A stretch of DNA of 64,000 bases from Perkinsus olseni (taxonomy: Eukaryota; Perkinsozoa; Perkinsida; Perkinsidae), in the NCBI GenBank assembly GCA_013115135.1, contig JABANP010000009.1, positions 248,001 through 312,000 on the forward strand, in the 5' to 3' direction. Shown one piece after another: positions 9,295-19,508 of this stretch (position 1 is the first letter of the stretch; each line of letters opens with the position of its first letter). The position numbers and the translations under genes are program-made. Under the pieces are notes generated by a model, which saw only the letters and a program-made list of their open reading frames with translations, did no database searches and was not told the DNA's origin.

Positions 9295-11411
9295 CTATTG
9301 CTGTGACTGCTGCTCATCGTTCTGCCGTTGCTCCTCCTCGTCATCTGGCCGGCCTTCTGTTCGGTTCTCGATTTGTTGCTGTTGTTGTTGTTGTTGTTGT
9401 TGTTGCTGTTGTTGTAGCTGCTGTTGACGCTGCAAGGCCAAAGCTGCTGCCCGGTAGTCATTTCCGAGCTGGGCTGCTATCATCGCTACTGCTGCGTTTT
9501 GATCAGCGACCGAGGCTCCTTCCTGGAGGACCACTGGATCCGGTCTGAAGATACTCACGTCAAGCCCCCAGCCGACCATCGCCGACACGCTCAAATCCCA
9601 TCACAACGATGATGCGCCGTGCGCGCTCAATACTACCTCGCTGGGGGTAACAAAGGGGGCGGTACATCGCGACTGATCCTGAACACAGTCCTGCCTGCCT
9701 GTACTGTGAGAACTGGGGCTTTCGGAGCTTCTTCTGCCTCGGCCGGCACGGCTGAAACAACGACCGCCATAGAGTGCAACGTCGCAATTGTTAAACCGAT
9801 CGACAGAGAGACAGTCACTAAGTTTCCAGTAACAACGGCATGACCAAGTACACCCTCTTAGCAGATGAATCCGACAAAGTTGACCGAGAACGGAACCTTA
9901 CGTGGCGGTGCAGCCTCTATCACTCGCGGCCTTCGCAGAGCAACAAGGGTGCCAAATTTGGAGTTGTGGTCCTCTAGGACAAACCGACCATCTTCCGTGA
10001 ATGATACAGTGGCATGCCAGCGGGAGATGGAGACCTGACAGTTCAAATCAGCGGGGCGGTGACGCTAAGGATTCCACTCACATCCGCGATTCGAACATCA
10101 CTTTCGTGGCCTCTCCCGAGGCGCAGCATCTTCTTCCCAGCGAGCGATATAACATAAACTCCCTCTGGCATGGACGGACGACTGGCTGTCAGTACCTACA
10201 GCGGAGCCTTTGGAAGGATGCTTCGGATGGAGGGACGACCTTCAGTTTGACCACCGCCGATAGGATCAACTCTCATCATGTTCTCCAAGACCATGTAGGG
10301 CGCTCGAGTTTCCGGCATTGGCACCTGATGCGACAAATAATGACGATATCCTGAGGTTAGATGGGCCTACTAGCTGCTCCACATGACCATCATGGAGCTT
10401 CACGTAGAGAGGGTAGTTGGTGCGGCACAGTTCACACGCAAGCTGTCGAAAGAGGTATCTGAAGCAACCAACACTGAGACCCTACAAGGTGACTCTCCCA
10501 ACTACGTATGAGCCGGCCCTTGCTGCTCGGAGCCTGAGGTAAAGGAAGATCCGCATACGGCAACTGGGAAGACTAAAGATACTACCAGAATTGAGACTGA
10601 GTCGGCCCTCCACCCAGTGTCGTAGGCATCCCAAGTGGACATAGCGAATCGATCCTCGACACGCACAGGCCTCGACTAACGGGTCCTCATCCGAACCGCT
10701 GGCCTGAGAGAAAACAGGTAAATCTACGTCTTCGCCCTTCCCTGTGAGCATACCTCTCAAAAGACAAATCCTGCAAGGCATCCCATCGGCTTCGGGAGGA
10801 GCGCAGGTGGCCATGGAGGTTTGAGACTCCGGGCCCATGAGGTCAGGCCTCACCTAGGGAGGAATGGCGGTGAGGGCGAAGGGTTGGTGTGGTGAACTCA
10901 CTAGCTCCTCTGATTCGTCCCCGCAGAGCTGACGAACCCTCAGTTTAAAGCGACCTAGTTTCACGACATCTCCTTCGCTCATGCTGTACGGACCAAGCTG
11001 AAAAATAAAACATTACCTCCGGAGTATCTTAGGTTGATGCATGAAAGATGCAAAATAGCTCAGGGAGCATCTCGGTGGTCGATTGCGCCTACGTCTCTGA
11101 TAACCATCCACAATTTCTTAGCCGACCATCGAGACCCTTCAGGCTGTTTCTCTGCCGGTTGTATGAGGTATCTGACCGCCATCATACATCTCTCGAGACT
11201 ACAAAGCATGGCAATTAACAAGACCAGAGACCTTCCGCAGCCAAAAACCAAGTCGATGCCTCTTGTCACCGTGGAGTGGATAAGAAAGGTTGATGGTCGG
11301 CAAGCATACCGTGGTGAGCCCAGGCTACTACTTGGTGTCAAAATTAACGCATTTCAAAAGGTAGTCAGTGTGCTCAGCAGGTTCCACTATCTCCCCATTG
11401 TCAGCTTCCAT
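9295..11411 (-). CDS. RINGv (RING-CH) plus FHA domain protein with polyglutamine tail
   Basis: Multi-exon gene, reconstructed with phase-consistent GT-AG introns of roughly 32-150 nt. In order: an N-terminal region with a KLGR core (LGPYSMSEGD, near 10985); a RING-CH finger starting CRIC near 10770, continuing with EACACRG and HLGCLRHW, and closed across two introns by ACELCRTNYP near 10430; an FHA domain with RLGRGHESDVRI near 10110 and, after an intron, SRWHATVSF and HNSKFGTL near 9960; a GRTVFR segment near 9690; then a polyglutamine run and an acidic Gln-rich end. RING-CH domains usually bind E2 enzymes for ubiquitin transfer; FHA domains bind phosphothreonine. The likely role is phosphorylation-guided ubiquitination. 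The start at 11411 is the first ATG of the most 5' exon I could place; an earlier exon is possible. Confidence 0.8.
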
Positions 11412-12479
11412 CGACACCTCTCCCTAAAGCATCGCGACAGCCCTGTTCCTGCTGTTAGGAAAACCACTTCGAACCCGAGTACGATGGCCTTACCATTTCG
11501 CCTGATGAACCGTGCATTACCGACAACTTGGAAGTTGGACTTGGTTATGTTGCGGCTCTCGTAGTCGAAGAGTTCGTGAGAGTCTCTGGTCCATGTGGTG
11601 CTCTCAATGTGGATGGGAGGCGGAGGTGCATTTCGTGACATTAATACTCACGGGGTGGACAGCAAGGGGACCGACTGAGCCAATCGTAATAACAACGACA
11701 GGGGTGAGTTCATCGCCCTTCTTCGCGCCACAGGGTCCCTTAGAGACTTGCCTTGTAATGAAAGCTAGCGACAAGCGTCAAGGTTCCCGGATATGTCAAG
11801 AGGCACCCGATTTCAATCGGAGATGCCTAATTGCATTTAGCGCTCGCCCTAAATACATTGTTCCCGCCTCTCCGTCTCCAGCCCTCTACCGAAGCTAACT
11901 CTGTTGCTTCCACTGACAGCCATTCATTCTTGATGGACGGCTCGCTGTAGTCTGGCGGGGACTTAGGCATTTTTGCGGTCCTTTTTGTGGTATGACCGGG
12001 TCAACTCCCTCTACTACAGTCCAGGTGGCCGACCCCCTCCGTCCCAAGTATGTCAACACTACCGGACTTGTCAACACAGCCGTCCTAGGCATCAGCGGCG
12101 CGTGGTAGAGCTTCTCATGGTGGGGGCTTCTGTCCCGACTAGCCCCTTCTAGGTTGTACTTTTACTGCGTCCCGCTCCGTCGTAAGGAGTGGTATGATAT
12201 TATGATGGACTATGTCCACCACAAGAGGACTCAGTACGCTTCTAACGTACCGGAAAGGGCGGTCCGGACGGCGCTGAGGGTCCTCAAGTGAGTTCAAAGG
12301 CCTGCTAACCACAGGGGACTTGGTATCTTTGGCAGGCTTCGATGAGGTTGGGAAGGTGCAGAGAGAAGATACTCACCATGGGGCGTGATGTTAGGTTTTT
12401 TTTATTTCCACTGCGAGTGTGTTGCGTAGGCTAATAGTGGAGCCCTGCATCAGTAGCAGTAGTTTCTGTTAGAGCCACG
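11412..12479. promoter_or_regulatory. Divergent intergenic region between RINGv-FHA and kinesin genes
   Basis: The minus-strand RINGv-FHA gene and the plus-strand kinesin gene are transcribed away from each other from this interval, so it should hold both promoters. I see no TATA-like or other defined motif. A short minus-strand frame near 11460-11641 has a possible 42-nt intron and could be an extra 5' exon of the RINGv-FHA gene. Confidence 0.35.
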
Positions 12480-15400
12480 ATGGTAGCAGAAGCAGACAAC
12501 ATCAAAGTGGCGGTCAGAGTCCGCCCCTTCAGTGCAAGAGAGATCGACCTGGGTGCTCACAGCACCATCACGATGTCTGGTCGTGAATGTAAAACCGGGG
12601 TCAATCTAAGGCACCTTCGAGAAAATATCTTGAGAGTCAGGTAAGGTTGTGAGTGACGAAAGTGGCGTAGCGTCAGTGGCTGGGGCTCGTGAAGGGAAAC
12701 AAGTGCAGACCAAAGACCTTTGCCTTTGACTACTGCTACAACAGCATGGACCGGACCTCGTCGAACTTTGCTGATCAAAACAAGGTGGGTGCCATTGGAA
12801 CGTACTAGCTACCGCTTCCGAGCGGAAAAGCAGTACACAGTATAGCAGTACTAGTACATCCTTCGAGTAAATAGCAGTACTTGTAGCTACTCCCACCTAG
12901 CAGTACTACCTCCGTACCGAGCAGGTTTACAACGATCTCGGCGAGGCGGTATTGGGTAACGCTCTCCAAGGGTACAACGGCTGTGTCTTCGCTTACGGGC
13001 AAACGGGGTCGGGGAAGAGTTACTGCATGCTGGGAGGGAAGGGAGACCCGGGTACGGAGGCTAAGGCCTAGGGGCGCCAGCAGACGCTGCTGTGGCGATC
13101 AGGAATTATTCCGCGCATAACGAAGGCTCTGTTCAATGCTGCTGGCAAGGGCAAGAAGGAGGGCTATGCCCAGACCAGGGTGTGGGTATCTTATCTCGAG
13201 ATTTACAATGAGAGAATAAAAGATTTGCTAGCGACTGAACAGAAGGATGGTAGTAGAGGGAATAGTACTGGTCGGCGGCGAGACGCTCACTTTAGGAGAA
13301 ACAGTGGCGATATATGACAAGCCTGGCAGCGGCGTCTTGGTGTCGGGCATGGTCGAAGCCGCCGTTGATAGCATCAAGGAAGTCAAGGGACTGCTGGACT
13401 ATGGCACTGCTCAACGGTGGGGTTATTGAGAAGGGCGCTGTTCTGGTGTCACGCTTGGCCTTTTAGGGCGGTTGGAGCTACTAACATGAATGCCCAGTCG
13501 TCTCGTTCTCACGCGGTGTTCATACTACGACTACAGAGGGTGTCTGCGGATCCTGCTGTCAAGCCGGACTTGGACGCTAGGTGAAAGGTCGCTGCGCGCC
13601 CTTCCTGAGCGTCATTGTATTGGGGTCTCAGAATCAACCTGGTGGACCTGGCGGGCAGCGAGAGGCAGGACAAGAGTGGTGCCAGCGGCGGACGGCTGAA
13701 GGAGGCCATCGCCATCAATCAGAGTCTCTCGACGTTGGCTAGGGTGACAAGTCCAGCTGCCATAGCGTTGGTAGAGATTGGGGTTCAGGTTATATCCGGC
13801 CTGGCCGAGAACAAGACCGCCCATATTCCCTTCCGAAACTCAAAGCTCACCTTCTTGTTGAAGGACTCGCTGTCGGGGAACAGCAAGACATTCATGGTTG
13901 GAATTAAGATTCTTCGCTGTGCGCGAAGATTCCCGCCAGGTCGCCTGCATATCCCCGGCTTTGACGGAGTTGTCTGAGACCGTTTCTACGCTTCGCTTCG
14001 CTCACTCAGCGAAAATGGTGAAGACCCGAGCCAGGCAGAATACGATCAAGGTGGGGACGGTTCACGACTTGACTGCCTCGGGAGCTACTCGACCTCAGCC
14101 TGATGCCGAGATGGAAGCCCTGAGGAAGGAGCTCAAGGATCTGGGACAGCAGTTGTCTACTCATGATGGCAGCATGAAGGACTCCCGCCACAGCGAGGAA
14201 CAAGACGATGAGATCAGGCGTCTCAAGGTGTGGCGCGTGGGCAGGGCTTGGGAAGGGTAGGGGCCTTTGCATGGTAGGCTGAGCTAGAGGAGAGAGAGCA
14301 AAGAATGAAGACTATGGCGACGGACTTCGAAGAGCAGCTCAGAGCCGCTCGCAAGGCTGCTGAAGAGAGGGCCAAGAGACTCGAGAAACAGGGTCTTGTG
14401 TCCACGGTCAGATAAACTGAGGGGAGGCGCTTGGGCGGACGATGAATCTTCAGGAAAGCATCGCTAAGGATAAACCGTACCTGCTCAATGTCTCCTCGGA
14501 TCCGATACTGAATGGCACTTTGGCGTGGCAGCTGGACCGCAGCGCTGGAGGGATACTCTTGGGCAGCGACAAGAAGAGGGATAAGGTGATGATGGGCGGG
14601 TGACAGGGGTGGGCCCGACAGTGGCGGTGATCAGATTGTTGTGGTGGGGTTGGGCATCCCTGATGGAGAGCCCCTATGCAAGTTTATGGTATCGGAGGCC
14701 GCCGACCAGCACACAACGGTCGAAGTTCTCTCTGATGAGGGTGTGGTGACTCTCAACGGTCTCAAGCTTCACAAGGGAGGGAAACCTACGAAGCTGTAGT
14801 GCCTGGGGTTCTCGGGCGCGCGCTTTTTTCATTGTGGATATCTGTTCAGGCGGCATTTGGACAACCTTGTGTGCGGCAAGGCCATCATGTTGCGCATGCA
14901 CTACCCGAAAATGGGAGGATCCAGGCAGACCTTCGAGGAAGCTCTGTCGAAGACCTTTGGGGCCCTTGTACAGGAGAACCATCTGCCTTCGGAGCTGGCT
15001 CACTACCTGCAGAAAGCAAGGCACAAGTAAGGTCGCTCGGTCCTGTGCTGTTGTTGATCTGGGAGGGCCGTCGGTTAGGTGGGGGAAGAGTAGTAAGGAG
15101 TATAAGCTCATCGAGGAGTTTGCTGTGGTGAAGTTGTTTCCCTTGGTGGACGAGGCCAACCTGATTTCTAAGGACATGTTCCCCTGCCGAAGGTAGCGTC
15201 AGTTGATGCTTTGGTCGGTTTGATGATGATGCTGGACAGGTTCGAGTTCAACGTTGAGATTTTTGTGGACAGGGTGTGTCCTGAGGGAGAGAGCTTCGAC
15301 CCGGAAGACTATGTTTTTGCGCGGCTCAGTCGCCAGACGTCCCCTGCGTCTGCGGATTTCAAATCCATCTGTGGGGATGGTATTGGTGGTCGGCAGTGTG

Positions 15401-16000
15401 ACCGTACTGGTCATGCAGGTACTTTGACGTACTCCCAGCTGGAGGGCCGGCTCGGAGGTCATGCGGGAGATCTACCATGTCTTTCACAAGTTGTCGCCCC
15501 ACGAGCGGGCCAAGCTGTGCGGGATCAAGGTGATGGCCTGTGTGCCGAATGAGGGCCAGGACGGTCGTGGCAGGCACCGAGTAATCCCAAGGAGAAGGTG
15601 GATCTCCATCTCCACCCGGACTCGGACCCTTGGCTGCCGCACGCGATCATTCGAGAGGAAGTCATCGTCCATGATAAACCGAAGGTGCCGGCAACAGGCC
15701 CTCCCGCACCTCCTCCTCCTAGTAACAAGAAAGAGGAGAAGAGGCAGAGCCCTCCTGAGCAGCAACCCTTGTTGGAGCGTGACGATACCTCGGAAAGTGA
15801 TGAGGACTATACGGTAAGAAGAATTGACCTGCCAACGGCATATTGATCATCCCGGAATTAGTCGGCACGCGGAGGTGGATGGCTCGAGACTGTCTATTGC
15901 CTCTCAGGACTATACGCAGTTCTCGTATAAGAGAGCTCACTCGGACAACTGGCGAGCGTGGATATGCTTCGGTGGCCGCTTTGTGGGTGAAACTTCCTAA
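12480..16000 (+). CDS. Kinesin-3-like motor protein with FHA domain
   Basis: ATG at 12480, followed by [10 protein letters not shown] at the start of a kinesin motor. Further motor motifs lie on successive exons: P-loop GQTGSGKS near 12997-13020, [13 protein letters not shown] near 13190-13230, SSRSHAVF near 13498-13522 (switch I), LVDLAGSER near 13637-13663 (switch II) and a neck-side [11 protein letters not shown] near 13985-14020. A coiled-coil-like segment follows, then an FHA-like region (14450-14830: [20 protein letters not shown]). Further exons hold FRRHLDNLV and a C-terminal Pro/Glu-rich stretch. A motor followed by an FHA domain is the signature of kinesin-3, which usually carries vesicles toward microtubule plus ends. 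The last exon (15876-16000) is joined by an inferred intron from about 15813. Internal exon edges were not all fixed. Confidence 0.8.
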
Positions 16001-16200
16001 AACTTACCATCAAGCCATGTTCATAGTGTATAAGGTGTTACTTCATGCGCAGCTGTCGCCGCCAATAACCGCAACTCAGAGGTTCGAGTTGTAAATAAAG
16101 AAGTTCATTTTCGCCGTCGTTGAAGAGGCTGTGAGGTGTGCTTCGTCCCAGTGAATTTCGTGGCGCGCGAAATCGGTGGTAGTTTGATTGGCTCTCCATA

Positions 16201-19200
16201 ATGGCATCTTCCGACGGTGATGGTGACGATGCATCTTTGATGAGGATAATGATCATCACCGACAACCACGTGGGCCACAAGCAGGTGACTTCGCCATGAC
16301 CGCTGCGCCCAATAACTATCAGTGCCTTTTGCTGGCGGAACAGGACGACCCCGTGAGGAGCCTGGACTCTGTCTGTGCCTTCGAGGAGGCCATGCAGAGG
16401 GCGAAGTTAGCGCAGGTCGATCTCGTTGTTCACGGCGGTGATCTCTTCGATATCGCAAGGTGAGCTAGAGGTGTCAGAAAATCGTTTCTCCTCGGTCGGA
16501 AGGGGGCATGGTCTTCAATCAGGCCAGATCGTTTGACCGATGAAGCAAGTGAACGAGATACTGCGGCAGACCGTCATGGGGGACCAACCTATTCGGATAG
16601 AGGTCAGCATCGACCTAAGATACCACTGTTCTGAGGTGGACTCTAGGTCCTCCCCACCCAGGACGAGAATGGCATCGTCAGGGACGAGCCGCCGAACTAC
16701 GAGGATCCCAACTACAACGTCGGCCTGCCAGTGTATACTCGCAGACCCTCTGTGCCTTGCCCTACTGCTTATTGTCAGGTTCATGATTCATGGCAATCAT
16801 GATGAGCCAGGGGGAGCTGGGAACATGTCGGTGATTGACCTGCTACATACAAATCGACTGGTACGTCCTGCTGGATAAGTTGGACCCGCTGGACCCGAAG
16901 TTCGGGTTGCCTGCCGTCTATTAATAGCCGTTATATATTGGTTAGTATACTTAGAGTTATCAATATATTGGTTAGCTCTCGCAAACTGGCTGTTTACCTG
17001 GCTGCTTGTCAACGAGCTCTTCGACTGTCGTTACCCCGGTCTTCTCGCTGTGAGATTGCTGCTTTTAGGTCAACTACTTCGGCCAGCAAATGGACCTCGA
17101 CCGTATCGTCATCAGGCCGATACTAATACAAAAGGGCGAGACGAAGCTAGCCCTCTACGGCCTGGGCAACATGCGAGATGAGCGGCTCAACCGAGCCATC
17201 AACGCTGGCAAGGTGGCGGCTGCTGCGTCTCGCTATTCAACAGTCCACCGGAGTGTTCAGGTCAGATTCGAAATTCCGCCCGGCCGCGGCGACTCGGAGT
17301 CGGAGAGTGAGTACTTCTCGGTTATGTTGGTGCATCAGAATCGATACAAAGGGGTGGCTGGAGGCGTCCCTGGGAGCAGCTCCTTGCAAAACTCACAACT
17401 GCCAAGTACACTACGATGCTGCCGCCGTCCTTGCCATGTGTAGCCGGTCAGGCTTCCTCGACTTGGTCGTCTGGGGACATGAGCATGAGTCCATAGTCGA
17501 CCCGGTGGAGACTGCTCAGGGGTTCTCCGTGCTGCAACCCGGATCATCAGTATGTGTGGCCAAGCCGAGGGTCGGTCGTTAAGCGTTGTCTTTGTAGGTG
17601 CAGACCTCGCTGTCCGCTGGTGAGAGCCTTCCTAAGCACATCTTCCTGTTGGAGCTGCTCAAGGGCCGAGGCTGGCGGACAACTCCCATACCGTTGACCA
17701 GCCCGCGACCGCTGCTGGTCCAGGACGTGGTAAGGGCACTTCTCATGACCGCTGTTGACGATGGCTGTCAGTCTATGAAGGAGCTGATTGCGCAGAGGGA
17801 GAGTCGACCGGACGGCAGCGGCGAGAAGATGGAAGAACTGGTAGCGTCCGCTCGGCCGTCTGCTCGTCCTCGAGGTCACTGGCAGTCTGTAGGCATGGAA
17901 TTCCCTCAGCGATGTAGTGAGAAGGATGGTGGCTCATGGCAAGGAGCTCGGCAAGGCACAAGTATTGGCCTACAAGAAGTGGCTGGAGGACAACAATCTG
18001 ACGCCACTGTACAAGCGGGACTCAGCTCGGGCGGTAATACATCGCTGGACTGGCCGTTGGGGGTCACCGGCTGTGGTCAGGTACGGCCGCTGATTCGAGT
18101 GAGGGTGGACGTGACGGTGGACGAGGGTGATGATGATGAGGGTGGTGGCGCGTCCGGCCTGCCAGTTGGCAGTAGCTACCCAGTGATACCGAATCAAAAA
18201 TTTGGGCAGCAGTTTCTCGAGGAGGTTGCCAACCCGGCCGATATATTGTTGTTCCATAAGAAGAAGAAACGGCCAGTGCGACAAAAAGAAAAACGAGCGT
18301 AGGGCGTGCGCGTGCGTGCAGGTTTCAACTTTCTGCCGTTCTCAGTCCAACTGAACCTAGAGGACCACGTATCAGCTGGAGAGAGTGATGATACGGCAGC
18401 CGACAGGGACCTGATGCAGGATATCATTTTTAACTATGTTAATGGCGCTGACTGCCTTGACCTCATCCCTGAGACGCGGCTGAACGAAGTGGTCCAGGAG
18501 TAGGCCCCGGCAGCAAGCCCAGGTCGATGAGCACCCTCCGCGGTCGGTAGGTACGTACACAAGAACGAGACCACGGCTATTACGCACTTCGTGACCAGAG
18601 GTCGTGAAGCAGACTAGCGAGTCGATAGAGGCAGATAGGAGTCACGTACCGGCGCAGGAAGGGGTCATCAGGGAGGCCGCTAGGACGAGGGCGGAGGGCG
18701 TCCGCCGTACCGCTGTCGAAGGGGCGCCGCAAGTAGGTTGCGCTTCACACCCTGTCTTTGCTATGGTTTTCGCCTGGTCAGTCTGACGGCGGGAGGGCTT
18801 CGGGTAGGGTGGACGGAGAGCTGTCCTCCCCGGCAGCATCGTCATCGAGGGGATCTTCGACGACTACCAACAGCAGAGGGAGGCTCCCTCTTGTCAAGGA
18901 CGAGTTTGATGAGTCCGACGAGGAGTTCCGATCGGTGGTCCCCGCCAAGCCGAAGGGAAGAGCTAAGGCGAAGGCCAAGGGGAAGGCAAAGGCGAAGGCG
19001 AAGGCGAAGGCCAAACCTAAGGCCAAGAGCGCCTTGAGGGCGACGAAGCGAAGTCGAGAACAGCAAGCCGCACCCAGTGGGGCAGCCGCCGCTCCTGTTT
19101 TTAACGAGCCCAAGCGAGTAAGGACGGCGAGTACGGCGGGTCCCAGCAGCTTCGCCGCCTTCCTCAATGCTGACTCGGACGATGACTCGGATGAAGATCC

Positions 19201-19309
19201 CATCGAGGACAGCTGTCCCTCTTCCTCAGCACGGAGCTCCGTACCTCCGCCTGCCGCCAGGGTCTTGCCCTGGGCCGGCCAGTCGAGAAGGACTATGAAT
19301 AAACGATAG
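16201..19309 (+). CDS. MRE11: MRE11 double-strand-break repair nuclease
   Basis: The five phosphoesterase motifs are present across exons: ITDNHVGHKQ (16251-16280), VVHGGDLFD near 16428-16452, MIHGNHDEPGG near 16782-16814, VMLVHQNR near 17323-17345 and WGHEHES near 17473-17493. The capping region follows (QPGSSV, then PKHIFLLELLKGRGWR near 17632-17680), with FGQQFLEEVANP near 18205-18240. The C-terminus is low-complexity: an Ala-Lys repeat at about 18961-19025, then Ser/Asp-rich acidic sequence. MRE11 is the Mn-dependent nuclease of the MRE11-RAD50 complex, acting in the nucleus at DNA ends. One oddity: at 16537-16539 the conserved frame needs one base fewer just before MKQVNEILRQ. The gap to the AP2-domain gene is 199 bp. 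Confidence 0.9.
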
Positions 19310-19508
19310 TTTCTTGCAGCCTCTCTGCGTGTTGAGTTTACACCAGTAGTCATGTCACGCGTGCTACATACGTGCATACGATGATTCGGGCGTTGAGGAA
19401 TCGTAAGAAAGCAAGAATCAGTAATCTTGATTTGGCTGAACTTGCGTGCTCCGTCCTGAAAGACGTGCTTGCTCCCTGCTCTCACTTTAGTTGTTCTTTC
19501 CCTGACTA

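Noticed and set aside
9210..9548. Plus-strand frame with valine runs
   Set aside because: It is the antisense reading of the CAG-type repeat that encodes the polyglutamine tail of the RINGv-FHA gene.
18778..19485. 235-residue minus-strand frame rich in Ala, Leu and Phe
   Set aside because: It is the reverse reading of the Ala-Lys repeat and acidic tail of MRE11.
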